NCBI RefSeq assembly: GCF_014836765.1
Contig: NZ_JACSQG010000006.1
Location: 124,001-188,000, forward strand
Direction: 5' to 3'
DNA length: 64,000 bases
Origin: Serpens gallinarum
Lineage (GTDB): Bacteria; Pseudomonadota; Gammaproteobacteria; Pseudomonadales; Pseudomonadaceae
Each line of letters opens with the position of its first letter. The stretch's first letter is position 1. A model generated the notes under the pieces. It worked only from the letters and a program-made list of their open reading frames with translations, was not told the origin of the DNA and did not search any database. Shown here piece after piece: positions 1 through 7,839 of this stretch. Made by a program: the position numbers and the translations under genes.

Positions 1-427
1 CCACCCCGGTGCCGTCCTGCTGCAGCGCCTCGATGCTCAGGCCGATGCGGATGCTGGCTCCGGCGGCGCGGGTGTGCTTCTCCAGAATGCCATGCAGCAC
101 CGGGCGCATGATGCCGCCACTGCTCTGTACTTCGCTGCCTTCGGGCATGGGTGTCGCCAGCGTGCGCAGCGGATCGCCTGCGGTATCGCAGACCTGAATG
201 CCCTCGCCCACATACGCCTTGCGAGCCACATCCTCATACACGCCCAACTGGTGCAGGGCGCGCAAGGTCGGGCCAGTAATGGTCAAACCGGCGCCCAGCG
301 CGCCCCATTGCGGGTTGATGTCGACCAGATCCACCGCCACGCCGATCCGGCGCAAGGTAATGGCGGCGGACATGCCGGCGGTTCCGGCGCCGACAATCAG
401 TGCTCTTCGTGCTGCTTTGCTGGCCAT
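1..427 (-). CDS. FAD-dependent monooxygenase, N-terminal part (cut by window start)
   Basis: The first 142 codons of a flavoprotein run off the left edge of the window. Residues 10-22 form a dinucleotide-binding loop (LIVGAGTAGMSAA), followed by a hydrophobic strand and the acidic end VDLVDIN that usually binds the FAD ribose. This matches the PHBH/salicylate-hydroxylase class of group A monooxygenases, which use NAD(P)H and O2 to hydroxylate aromatic rings. The start at 427 has AAGGA nine bases upstream. It is the last gene visible in the minus-strand unit beginning at 3744, just after a XylF-like hydrolase. A role in turning an aromatic acid or phenol into a catechol for the neighbouring extradiol dioxygenases is inference. 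Other PHBH-fold roles cannot be excluded because the C-terminus is missing. Confidence 0.85.
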   Translation of the reverse strand, partial: MASKAARRALIVGAGTAGMSAAITLRRIGVAVDLVDINPQWGALGAGLTITGPTLRALHQLGVYEDVARKAYVGEGIQVCDTAGDPLRTLATPMPEGSEVQSSGGIMRPVLHGILEKHTRAAGASIRIGLSIEALQQDGTGV

Positions 428-468
428 ATCGAGTGATCCTTGTTCTTGTTTTTAGGTAAGGGCCGGTT

Positions 469-1302
469 TCAGTCTGCCTTGAGGAAGCTGGAGGCCAGCT
501 GGCAGAACGCGGCGGCATGTTCGATCTGGGTCCAGTGGCCACAGCGACCGAAGGCGTGCAGTTGGCTGTTGTCGATCCATTGCAGCAGGGTGAGCGAGGT
601 TTCCAGCGGGATCACCCGATCGTCGCGACCGTGCACCAGCAGAGTCGGATGCTTGATGCCGCGCACCTGCGCTTCCTCGTGGGCCATGGCTTCGACCCAG
701 CGCTGGCGCGGAGCCGGGAACATGCTGGCGTAAGCCTCCTGCACGCCGGGGCGTTTGCTTGCCTCGTAGCGCATGCGCACCAGGTCATCGCCGACCAGTT
801 TCTGGTCGTAAGCGAAAATACGCATGATGGCGCGCATGTTGTCTTCCGAGGGCTCATAGCCCCAGACCGCATCCAGTCCCGCCGTCAGCTCGAAGGGCAC
901 GCCGACGCTGCCCATCAGGATCAGTTTGTTGACCCGTTCCGGGTGATGGATAGCCAGGGCCAAGGCCATGGAACCGCCAAAGGAGTTGCCGATCACGCTG
1001 GCGCGGTCGATGCCCTTGGCATCCATGAAGGCGACAATCTGCTCCAGCCACAGCTGGCGCGAATACTCGATACCTTCCGGCACCTGTGTGTAGCCGAAAC
1101 CGGCCAGATCCGGCGCCAGCAGGCGGAACTGATCTTTCAGGCCCTGGATCGGTAGGCGCCAGTTGGCCCAGGCACTCACGCCCGGCCCCGAACCGTGCAG
1201 CAACAGCACCGGCTCGCCGCTGCCGATATCGTGGTAATTGGTGAGAATGGCGCCCGTCTGGATGCTCTGGCCGATTTCTGGATTGCTGGCTTGCTCGCTC
1301 AT
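469..1302 (-). CDS. Meta-cleavage product hydrolase (XylF/DmpD/TodF-like)
   Basis: A 277-residue alpha/beta hydrolase for the C-C bond of ring-cleavage products such as 2-hydroxymuconic semialdehyde. Visible motifs are the oxyanion loop HGSGPG at 36-41, the nucleophile elbow GNSFGG with Ser107, the acid Asp228 in HGRDDRVIP and His256 in CGHWTQIE. The Ser107/Asp228/His256 numbering is what I recall for XylF, so the length and spacing fit this family closely. The start has GAGGA nine bases upstream. It sits between the lipocalin-like gene and the FAD monooxygenase in unit C, consistent with acting after one of the two extradiol dioxygenases in the cytoplasm. The exact dienoate substrate is not predictable. 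Confidence 0.9.
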   Translation of the reverse strand: MSEQASNPEIGQSIQTGAILTNYHDIGSGEPVLLLHGSGPGVSAWANWRLPIQGLKDQFRLLAPDLAGFGYTQVPEGIEYSRQLWLEQIVAFMDAKGIDRASVIGNSFGGSMALALAIHHPERVNKLILMGSVGVPFELTAGLDAVWGYEPSEDNMRAIMRIFAYDQKLVGDDLVRMRYEASKRPGVQEAYASMFPAPRQRWVEAMAHEEAQVRGIKHPTLLVHGRDDRVIPLETSLTLLQWIDNSQLHAFGRCGHWTQIEHAAAFCQLASSFLKAD

Positions 1303-1314
1303 GGTCGTTCTTCC

Positions 1315-1758
1315 TCAATGTGCTGCGGCGCGCCGCCACACCAGGCGGGCGGTACGTGCTTGGGGAGTGCCCTCTTCCAGGCGGGCACTCAAGGTCAGGG
1401 TGCCGTCGGCATTGACCTCGAAATGGCGTTTCTGCACACCGCCTTTCCAGTTGGGGAACATGCTGATCTCGACACGGTGAGAAATGACGTCGCCGTTCAC
1501 TTCGTAGCGACCGCCATAGGCCAGCATGCTGTTGTAGGCACGAGCCTTCTCATCGTTGCTGGCATTCCATTGGCCGCCGGTCTCGAAATTCGGGCGATCC
1601 TGGGCGGCGATCATGCAAGCCATGTCGCCCGCCTCGGTGTACTGAATAAAACCCTGTAGCCGCTCGCCCATGGGCAGTTCGCGGCGACCGTCGTCGTAGG
1701 CCTGTTCCCAGGAAAGAATTTCCCAGCGGCCGGCAAGCGTGAGGGGGGGTATCGACAT
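1315..1758 (-). CDS. Lipocalin-like domain protein of unknown function
   Basis: A 147-residue protein that looks like the bacterial lipocalin_5 type: it begins with L-A-G-R-W-E-I-L-S-W (GRW motif of strand A) and continues with alternating beta-type segments and a central FIQYTEAGDMACMIA stretch. There is no signal peptide, so it should be cytoplasmic. The start has AAGGA eight bases upstream. It lies between two alpha/beta hydrolases in unit C, 12 bp from the next gene, so it is almost certainly co-transcribed. Proteins of this family occur in catabolic operons, where binding or isomerising hydrophobic intermediates has been suggested, but I see no catalytic motif and would not assign an activity. 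Confidence 0.75.
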   Translation of the reverse strand: MSIPPLTLAGRWEILSWEQAYDDGRRELPMGERLQGFIQYTEAGDMACMIAAQDRPNFETGGQWNASNDEKARAYNSMLAYGGRYEVNGDVISHRVEISMFPNWKGGVQKRHFEVNADGTLTLSARLEEGTPQARTARLVWRRAAAH

Positions 1759-1779
1759 TGTTGTTTTCCTTCTGCTGAT

Positions 1780-2679
1780 TCAGACCGGGGGCAGGTGCGC
1801 CTTGAGGAAGGCCGCCACCACTTCGTTGTGTTCCGGAGCGCTCTCGAACTGCGCCCAATGCCCGGTGTCGCTGGCGCAATGGAAGCGGCCGTTTTGTACC
1901 TGGCGAGCAATGTGCTGGCCCAGTGACGGCGGCGTACGGTTGCGTTCGCCCCAGTACACCAGCGTGGGCGCGGCGATCTGCCGGGCCAGCGCATCGGTGA
2001 CCCGATGCTGGCGAATGGTCTCGCCGGCCAGGTACTCGGCAATAAACCGCTGCTGCACCTCGGCCAATTCGGACTGTTGGTACAGAGCCTGACGTACGCG
2101 AATGGCCTCATCAGTCAGCCGTTCGGGTTTGGCCAGAATCCGCTCCATGCGTGTACGCACCGCGTCATAACTGGGGTTGCGCAGCACCTCGAGCGAGCTG
2201 GCCAGGTTGCTCGCCCAGTTCGGTTCCACATAGCCGTCGATGGCACCGGCGTCCGGCGTGTAGCCCATGGTGGTGGTCAGTACCAGCGCATTCACTCGAT
2301 GCGGGTGACGCAAGGCCAGCTGCATCGCCACCCAGCCGCCCAGCGACTGGCCTTCGACACAGGCACTCGCCAGGCCCAGTTCATCCATCACATCGATGAC
2401 CTGGTCCACCAGCGGCGGAATGATCTCGGGGTCATAACCCTCGGTCTGGGATTTGCCATGCCACAGGAAATCCAGGGCAATGACGTGGAAGTCCTGCGCC
2501 AGCTGGGCGATGTTACGCGCGTAGTTTTCCGCATGACCGCCCGTGCCATGCAGCAGGATCAATGCCGGCCCGGAGCCAGCCTCAATGATGCGGGTACGGT
2601 ATTTTCCCTGGATCTGGCGAACCTGGCTGTGCAGCAGTTCGATCCAGTAAGGGGTTTCGCAAGGACGCGATGCAGACAC
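1780..2679 (-). CDS. Alpha/beta hydrolase, second meta-cleavage-type hydrolase
   Basis: A 299-residue alpha/beta hydrolase with HGTGG at 44-48, the elbow GQSLGG with Ser112, and His274 in TGHWAQFE, the same C-terminal signature as the hydrolase at 469-1302. At the position of the usual catalytic aspartate the sequence is WGERNRTPP, with Asn247 instead of Asp and Glu245 nearby, so the acid is either displaced or provided elsewhere. The start codon is GTG, chosen because AAGGAG sits seven bases upstream. It follows the extradiol dioxygenase at 2773-3744 in the same unit and may hydrolyse that enzyme's product. An ester or carbon-carbon hydrolase specific for a different ring than the first hydrolase is the simplest inference. 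Confidence 0.82.
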   Translation of the reverse strand: MSASRPCETPYWIELLHSQVRQIQGKYRTRIIEAGSGPALILLHGTGGHAENYARNIAQLAQDFHVIALDFLWHGKSQTEGYDPEIIPPLVDQVIDVMDELGLASACVEGQSLGGWVAMQLALRHPHRVNALVLTTTMGYTPDAGAIDGYVEPNWASNLASSLEVLRNPSYDAVRTRMERILAKPERLTDEAIRVRQALYQQSELAEVQQRFIAEYLAGETIRQHRVTDALARQIAAPTLVYWGERNRTPPSLGQHIARQVQNGRFHCASDTGHWAQFESAPEHNEVVAAFLKAHLPPV

Positions 2680-2772
2680 GGGAGAACTCCTTGTTGCCGG
2701 CGAAATGGTCCGCCTATCGTCGGCCGACTCCGCCGCGCCAATGGCGGCGGTGAAGCAGGACCGATAGGCCGA

Positions 2773-3744
2773 TTACAGTGTTTTGTCTTTACTGCCGGAA
2801 ATCGGGCCTTTGAGGGTGCCGTCGGATTTCTCCAGGCCAAAGGTCCATTCGGTAAAGATGTGCGACGTGGCGGCAAAGTCCTGGGATTCCCACTCAGTGG
2901 TCACCACGTCCTCATCGGCGGCGTATTCCCAGGCGCCGCCAAACGGCGATTGGAAGTACCAAAAGCAGGCCGAGGAAATGATGTGCCGGCCCGGACCGGC
3001 GAAAGTCTTCCAGCCCAGCGATTCGAGGTGCTGGCCGCCGCCAATCACTTCGTGAATGTCACGCACCTTGAAGGCCAGGTGGTTGAAGCGCGTGCCCGGC
3101 ACCTTGGCATTCATGAAGAACACATGATGATGGTTGCCGCTGGGCGAGCAGCGCAGAAACACGCCACGGTTGGCGTAGCGGTCTGAAACGATGAAGCCCA
3201 GGCGTTTCAGGTAGAACTGCACCGCCTGACCGGCGTCATCCACACCAATGGCCAAGTGGCTGATTTCGTGGGGTTTGGCCGCCTCGCAACGCGGCGCGCG
3301 CCGATTGATGCGGTCGGGGCGGCCTGGCGAGTTGAAGCGCGTCGCTTCATACACCGCGGAACGGCGCTGGGCCAAGCGAAAGGCCAGGTTGATGCCCAGG
3401 TCATCGACGCTGTGCAGCACACCCTCGGCATCGAACTCGGCGCGCCGGTCACTGCCCAACTCCTCGGCCAGGGCCAGCAGGCTGGCGCGATCCTCTACAC
3501 CCCAGACCACCTCGCACATACCGCTACCACCGCCCACTGGGCGACGATCCGCGCGCGCCTCATCGGCCTGTGCCACATGCACTTCGGAGCCGTCGACGCT
3601 GCGAAAGATCCTCACCTCGGGGTCGACAGACGCAACAGGTGTCAGCCCCCAGTCGGTGGCGAAGCGAACGGCGTCGTCAACGTTCTCGACCGCGAACTTG
3701 ATGCACTCTACGCCGGTGAAGCGAAAACGATTTTCCGATGCCAT
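2773..3744 (-). CDS. Type I extradiol dioxygenase (VOC superfamily), copy 1
   Basis: A 323-residue two-domain VOC protein. The N-terminal half (about 10-125) is the degenerate domain; the C-terminal half carries the three metal ligands expected of type I extradiol dioxygenases: His163 (ISHLAIGV), His222 (NHLAFKVRD) and Glu273 (AWEYAAD), with candidate second-sphere histidines at 205-207 (NHHH). Such enzymes cleave catecholic rings next to the hydroxyls using Fe(II) and O2. It is the first gene of unit C and lies 56 bp downstream-of-start from a promoter shared with units A and B. It is clearly paralogous to the gene at 4001-4969 (common GPGRH...FWYF...EY.AD pattern). Substrate ring unknown. 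Confidence 0.87.
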   Translation of the reverse strand: MASENRFRFTGVECIKFAVENVDDAVRFATDWGLTPVASVDPEVRIFRSVDGSEVHVAQADEARADRRPVGGGSGMCEVVWGVEDRASLLALAEELGSDRRAEFDAEGVLHSVDDLGINLAFRLAQRRSAVYEATRFNSPGRPDRINRRAPRCEAAKPHEISHLAIGVDDAGQAVQFYLKRLGFIVSDRYANRGVFLRCSPSGNHHHVFFMNAKVPGTRFNHLAFKVRDIHEVIGGGQHLESLGWKTFAGPGRHIISSACFWYFQSPFGGAWEYAADEDVVTTEWESQDFAATSHIFTEWTFGLEKSDGTLKGPISGSKDKTL

Positions 3745-3825
3745 GCTGATCTTCCCGTTTCTTCTTGTAGTTATTCATGGGCCTGGCACGGGGCCGGCCC
3801 AACCCCAGACAATCGCGTGAAAATC

Positions 3826-3881
3826 ATTCTAAGAATGCCCCTTGGCACGAGCCACCCAAGTTGAATCAATCCAGCTATCTG
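3826..3881 (-). promoter_or_regulatory. Unit C promoter with shared upstream box
   Basis: Read on the minus strand, CAGATAGCTGGA (3881-3870) lies exactly 50 nt before TAGAAT (3831-3826), the presumed -10 element of the gene starting at 3744. The same box and spacing occur at 11429-11484 and 18307-18362. A GGGGCATTCT stretch immediately before the -10 resembles GGGCGGTTCA and GGCGAGTTCT in the other two. There is no good -35, which fits an activator-dependent promoter. The activator is not encoded in the window. Confidence 0.55.
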
Positions 3882-3953
3882 CGAAGTGAATACAGTGCCG
3901 GCTCGTATGCCGTGTGGCAGACGGTGGTGACACTGAAAAACAGGGCGCTGAAA

Positions 3954-3988
3954 AACACGAAACCGCACCTGAGTGCGGTTTCGTGTTT
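3954..3988 (-). terminator. Rho-independent terminator of unit A
   Basis: A perfect 15-bp stem (3954-3968 with 3973-3987, loop of 4) followed on the minus strand by a short T-run lies 13 bp beyond the stop of the extradiol dioxygenase at 4001. It separates unit A from unit C. Confidence 0.85.
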
Positions 3989-4000
3989 CTGCGGTGGGAG

Positions 4001-4969
4001 TCAGGCTTTAGCCACCTCTTCAGTGGTCGGCTTGACCGGCGGCGGGCCGAAGGGTGCCCAGTTCTCGCACACCTGCAGCAGGTAGGCCTGGGCATTGTCC
4101 ACGTGCAGAGGCTTTTCCCGGGGTACCCAGTTGTCGTCGTGTTGGTCCATGTCGGCGTCATACTCGAAACGACAGCCCAGCACACTTTCGAAATACCAGA
4201 ACCAGTTTGAACCGAACGAGTGACGGCCCGGCCCCCAGAAGCTGCTGTAACCCAGCTCGCGGAAACGATTGCCCGCCTCCATCACCTCGCTCGGGCCACC
4301 GAGGTGAAACGCCATGTGCTCCACGCCCTTGAGTTGGGGCGGAGTCTGGATCAGGAACATAGTGTGGTGTTCCTGGGTGCCCTTGGGCCGCATGAACGGG
4401 CCACCCCCGAGGCGGTCGTTGCAGCGAAAGGCCAGGCGCTCGGTGTAGAAGGCTTCGGCCTTGGGTACATCGGGCACGAACAGCGCAAAGTGGCCCAGCG
4501 AGCGGAGCTGCACCCGAGCCGGGGTATCCGGGTCAATACCGACCACGTTGACACCCCGTTGCAGCGGCGCGCCCGGTGCGTTGATCTTTTCCGCCGGCAG
4601 GCTGATCTCGCGGCGCACCGTCAGCTGGAAAGCCAGGTGAATACCCATGTCGTCGACCGCCTCCAGGCTGCCGTCGTCCATGCGCCGCACTTCGCGGTCC
4701 TTGCCGAGTTCGGCGGCGATCTGCTCCAGGCTCCGCTGATCGCTAACCCCGTAGATGATCTTGCGCAGCTTGTTGGTGGGGCTCAGCGCCGGGGGCAGCG
4801 CCGGATCGTTGACGTCACAGATGACCACACCCGTGCCGTCCAGGGTTTCGAACAATTGACCATGACGAGTGCTACCCGCGGCTTGCAGGCCAAAATCCGT
4901 CATGTACCTGGCGGCGGTGGCGATGTCGTCAACCGCGAAAACCAGCGCGTCTGGACCGATGATGTTCAT
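4001..4969 (-). CDS. Type I extradiol dioxygenase (VOC superfamily), copy 2
   Basis: A 322-residue paralogue of the 2773-3744 product. The longer upstream frame is not used; the start at 4969 gives M-N-I-I-G-P-D-A-L-V-F, aligning with the N-terminal VOC domain of the paralogue. Metal ligands are His160 (LGHFALFV), His218 (EHMAFHLG) and Glu269 (RFEYDAD); the HH pair at 201-202 matches the second-sphere position. It is the last gene of unit A, 80 bp after the small VOC gene, and is followed by a strong terminator. Being co-transcribed with the Rieske dioxygenase, it is the better candidate for cleaving the first ring diol, while copy 1 in unit C may act on a later catechol. A heteromeric enzyme of both copies is an alternative. 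Confidence 0.86.
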   Translation of the reverse strand: MNIIGPDALVFAVDDIATAARYMTDFGLQAAGSTRHGQLFETLDGTGVVICDVNDPALPPALSPTNKLRKIIYGVSDQRSLEQIAAELGKDREVRRMDDGSLEAVDDMGIHLAFQLTVRREISLPAEKINAPGAPLQRGVNVVGIDPDTPARVQLRSLGHFALFVPDVPKAEAFYTERLAFRCNDRLGGGPFMRPKGTQEHHTMFLIQTPPQLKGVEHMAFHLGGPSEVMEAGNRFRELGYSSFWGPGRHSFGSNWFWYFESVLGCRFEYDADMDQHDDNWVPREKPLHVDNAQAYLLQVCENWAPFGPPPVKPTTEEVAKA

Positions 4970-5049
4970 ACATTTCGTGCTCTTGTTAGTGTACGAAGGG
5001 GGTATGCGGGGCGCCTGGCATGACCGCGACGCCCCGGCGCAGCAGTCAA

Positions 5050-5589
5050 TCATGAGGTGATGCTGACGTTCTCGCCGTGCCGCAGGGCGTCCATGCGCGC
5101 GCTCAGCTCGCCGTCGACGTAGTACAACTCGGTGTAGCAACCGATCAGCTCACGGGTGTCGAAGTAGCTCCAGCGGCAATTGCCGAACGGCCCCTCGAAG
5201 AAACCGGCCATGGCTTTGACCACGCCCTGTTCGAGGTAATGGCTTACCGCCTGGTCGTATTCCTCGGCATTGCTCTGGCGAAAGCCGATGTGGTGCGGAC
5301 CAAAGCCGCGGGTTTCCTGCAAGTCCTTGTACAGGCTCTGGCCGCCGTCATGGCGGGCCAGCTCGATCAGGGTGTCGCCGGCATAGCCGTAGGCGCAGCT
5401 GAACTGGAAATCGCCCGGTTTGCCCCAGAGCTCCTTCTGGGTCTGCTCCTTGGCCAGGTCGTAGGCAATGTTCCAGACTTCGACGCCATTGGTTTTTTTC
5501 CACACCTCGATGGCGGCCTCGATGTCGTCGACCACGAAGCAGATCTGGTCGAACTTGCCACCAATAATATTCTTGACGTTATTACTCAT
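5050..5589 (-). CDS. Small VOC-family protein (glyoxalase/epimerase-like)
   Basis: A 179-residue protein with one pair of beta-alpha-beta-beta-beta modules, as in glyoxalase_4 or methylmalonyl-CoA epimerase-like proteins. The first module begins FDQICFVVDDIEAAIEVW, the second GPHHIGFRQSNAEEYDQAV. Possible metal ligands are a histidine of the HH pair in the second module and Glu in CYTELYYVDG, but the first-module histidine of glyoxalases is replaced by Gln. AGGAG lies eight bases before the start. It is placed between the ferredoxin and the extradiol dioxygenase, so an isomerase, lyase or binding role on a ring-cleavage intermediate is plausible. No specific reaction can be assigned. Confidence 0.75.
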   Translation of the reverse strand: MSNNVKNIIGGKFDQICFVVDDIEAAIEVWKKTNGVEVWNIAYDLAKEQTQKELWGKPGDFQFSCAYGYAGDTLIELARHDGGQSLYKDLQETRGFGPHHIGFRQSNAEEYDQAVSHYLEQGVVKAMAGFFEGPFGNCRWSYFDTRELIGCYTELYYVDGELSARMDALRHGENVSITS

Positions 5590-5608
5590 GTCCTGCGCTC
5601 CTGAATAG

Positions 5609-5821
5609 TTAGTCTTGGACGACTCGGCAACTGATGGCGTTGGCGGGACAGTCGCGTGCCGCGTCTTCCATTTCGTCCAGGCGCGAGATATCCACGAAGC
5701 GCATTTTCAACCGCGCAACATTGCCCTCCGGCTCCATTTCAAACACATCATCAGATCCCAGGCACAGTCCATAGCCCTGGCACTTCTTGGTATCCAGAAT
5801 GACCTCAACTCGTTCTGCCAT
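5609..5821 (-). CDS. [3Fe-4S]-type ferredoxin
   Basis: A 70-residue acidic ferredoxin. Its cluster-binding pattern is C-x5-C near residue 15-21 (KCQGYGLC) and a single CP at the C-terminal side (RDCPANAI). The cysteine that would supply the fourth ligand in the first motif is absent, so a [3Fe-4S] cluster is expected, as in ferredoxins that serve some actinobacterial P450s and in abietane (Dit) and phenanthrene (Phd) dioxygenase systems. It follows the dioxygenase beta gene by 35 bp and should pass electrons to the Rieske centre. Most proteobacterial ring-hydroxylating systems use a Rieske or plant-type [2Fe-2S] ferredoxin instead. No ferredoxin reductase is found in the window. Confidence 0.87.
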   Translation of the reverse strand: MAERVEVILDTKKCQGYGLCLGSDDVFEMEPEGNVARLKMRFVDISRLDEMEDAARDCPANAISCRVVQD

Positions 5822-5856
5822 CGCACTGCTCTCTTGTTCTTGTTGGGCTCAGATGG

Positions 5857-6366
5857 TTACAGGAACACACCCAGGTTTGGCGTCTGCAACACGGCCTCGG
5901 TGATGACGGCCTTGCGCTTGAGCAACTTCGCGCCCGTGTCCGTGAGGCGCAGCAGGTCATAGCGGCGAACGGGGACCACGTCGCCCTTGTCGTCGTGGCC
6001 GCGCTGGCGGTACATGATCATCGCGCTGATCACCGAGATCACGTCCTCCTGTTCGGTGGGCTCCACCAGCAGGCTGCCCACCAGACGCAGAGTGCGGGAG
6101 GCCGGAACTTCGGCCCAAGCGTGGCCGCTTTCCAGGCGCGCAATACGGGTCTGGATATGAGCCTTGGAATCGCTGATGCGGTAGGCGCCGTCGGGGAATT
6201 CCTCGGCGTAGGTCTTCATCGCGATGCGAATGGGCACTTCATAGTTGAGTTCGTCATCGAGCATGTCGTACCAGTCGCGAAAGCGTCGCTCATCCAGCAA
6301 CAAGGCTTCGGTGGCAAGAAACTCGGCGGCAATCTCGCGCAGCTGGGGGTCGGTTTTCTGGCTCAT
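5857..6366 (-). CDS. Aromatic ring-hydroxylating dioxygenase, beta (small) subunit
   Basis: A 169-residue SnoaL/NTF2-fold protein with the usual features of dioxygenase small subunits: the N-terminal helix REIAAEFLATEALLLDERRF, the DWYDMLDDELNYEVPIRIAM strand-turn, the central SKAHIQTRIARLESGHAWAE equivalent and the C-terminal basic VPVRRYDLLRL. Its start overlaps the alpha subunit stop by four bases (ATGA), with AAAGGAG just upstream, so translation is coupled, giving the equal amounts needed for an alpha3beta3 hexamer. The small subunit is mainly structural. Length is typical (160-190 residues). Confidence 0.92.
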   Translation of the reverse strand: MSQKTDPQLREIAAEFLATEALLLDERRFRDWYDMLDDELNYEVPIRIAMKTYAEEFPDGAYRISDSKAHIQTRIARLESGHAWAEVPASRTLRLVGSLLVEPTEQEDVISVISAMIMYRQRGHDDKGDVVPVRRYDLLRLTDTGAKLLKRKAVITEAVLQTPNLGVFL

Positions 6367-7763
6367 CTCTGCGCTCCTTTATTACAGGCATCATCGCGAA
6401 TAATCCGCTCGGCCTTGCCGTCGGCCATTTCCTTCAGCCAGCGGCGCCAGAAGGCTTCCTGGGAGGACTCGCCGTACACCGAGGGATGGAAGTTACCCGG
6501 CCCTTTCCAGGTTTCGTCGATCGGCTCGCGCTTTTGCTGATAATGCAGCTGAGTGCCCTTGGCGCGGTTCCAGGGGCTCGATGCCGCCTTAGCAATGCCT
6601 TCCCAGACTGCCGTGTCGTCCTGCTCGAAAATACCGCCGGAGCCAAAACCGAACTGGCCCGCCAAGTAGCATTTTTCGATGAACTCATCCGGCAGGAAGG
6701 CGTATTCAAGCTCGTAGTTCCACAGTTCCATGACGCCTGGCGCAACCGGCTGCCACACACGAATACTGGTGAAAGGCACCGGCATTTCGCCAGGAACCGC
6801 AGGCTGCGGAAAGCGCAGGTAGCTGAAGTTGGGGAAAATCGTGCCGATGGTCGGCGGCTTGTTGGTGATCATCTCGATCTGGGTTTCATCCAGGCCCGAT
6901 AGGTCGAACTGCTCGCGAAACTCGGGCGGGTATCCCCACATTTCAAACATGGGATGAATCAGCTTGGGCAGGTCGTGGCCGATGAAGCTGTTGCCGTTAC
7001 CGAAGTCATAGGCGCAGGCAACACTACTGACCTCGTTGACCGCGGGAATGAAGTTCGACAGGGACGCCGACAAGTGCGCGGTACTGACGTGGTAGGCATC
7101 GCCGCTGAAGTTCTCCGCCCCGCTCTTCCAGTCCGCCTTGACGATAAAGCGCTCGGGCTCCTTGAGAACTCGCATGCCGTCCGGATGCAAGCCGAAAATG
7201 GCATCGAACATCCAGGCTGCCCCGCCCAGGTATTCCCGTAGCGGCGGTACGTTGTCCGACAGCGAGGTGAAGATGAAGCCATGGAGTACTTCGACCCGTG
7301 GCGTGCGCAGCAGGCCCCATTCCTTTTTATCCAGCGGCCCGCCGTAGGCATCGTCCAAATGCGGCGCACCGGCCCAGTCGCCATTATTACGATAGACCCA
7401 ACCGTGATAGGGGCATTTAAAGGTACTGGCATTACCCTTATCGTGATGGCATATCTCACTACCCCGGTGACGGCAGTGATTAAGCAAGACATTAATCTCT
7501 CCACTGTTATCGCGGGTAATTATCACCTTATCCAGACCCAGGCGGCGAAGAACGAAATCACCTTTATTGGGAATTTCGGAAGTATGGGCAACGAAGATCC
7601 AGTTACGGGTAAAGATGCGCTCCATCTCGGCCCGGAACACCGTGTCATCGCGGAACACTTCGACGGGCAGCAGGCCTTGATCCATACCGGCTTCTACGCG
7701 CTGACACAGGTTATCCAGAAACGCATCACGATCACCCGAATAGATAAGATCGTAATTCAACAT
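6363..7763 (-). CDS. Aromatic ring-hydroxylating dioxygenase, alpha (large) subunit
   Basis: A 466-residue Rieske oxygenase that adds both atoms of O2 to an aromatic ring to give a cis-dihydrodiol. The Rieske [2Fe-2S] ligands are Cys97, His99, Cys117 and His120. The catalytic domain has Asp222 (bridge to the neighbouring subunit) with iron ligands His225 and His230 in GDAYHVSTAH, and a late EQDD motif (380-383) for the carboxylate ligand. I chose the start at 7763 (M-L-N-Y-D-L) because AGGT lies seven bases upstream; two earlier in-frame ATGs lack this. The 76-bp gap to the permease gene carries no clear promoter, so it is read as part of unit A. The substrate class cannot be inferred reliably from motifs; Dit/Phd/Pht-like enzymes are the closest impression. 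Confidence 0.93.
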   Translation of the reverse strand: MLNYDLIYSGDRDAFLDNLCQRVEAGMDQGLLPVEVFRDDTVFRAEMERIFTRNWIFVAHTSEIPNKGDFVLRRLGLDKVIITRDNSGEINVLLNHCRHRGSEICHHDKGNASTFKCPYHGWVYRNNGDWAGAPHLDDAYGGPLDKKEWGLLRTPRVEVLHGFIFTSLSDNVPPLREYLGGAAWMFDAIFGLHPDGMRVLKEPERFIVKADWKSGAENFSGDAYHVSTAHLSASLSNFIPAVNEVSSVACAYDFGNGNSFIGHDLPKLIHPMFEMWGYPPEFREQFDLSGLDETQIEMITNKPPTIGTIFPNFSYLRFPQPAVPGEMPVPFTSIRVWQPVAPGVMELWNYELEYAFLPDEFIEKCYLAGQFGFGSGGIFEQDDTAVWEGIAKAASSPWNRAKGTQLHYQQKREPIDETWKGPGNFHPSVYGESSQEAFWRRWLKEMADGKAERIIRDDACNKGAQR

Positions 7764-7839
7764 ACTATGCACCTCACTCATTATAATTATTATCGAAACT
7801 TGCATTTATATAGAAGCCACTCTAAAACAAGCTTCTTAC

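Noticed and set aside
4970-5140. Longer N-terminus for extradiol dioxygenase copy 2
   Set aside because: The extra 57 residues are Arg/Cys-rich, unlike the family, and the paralogue aligns from the ATG at 4969.
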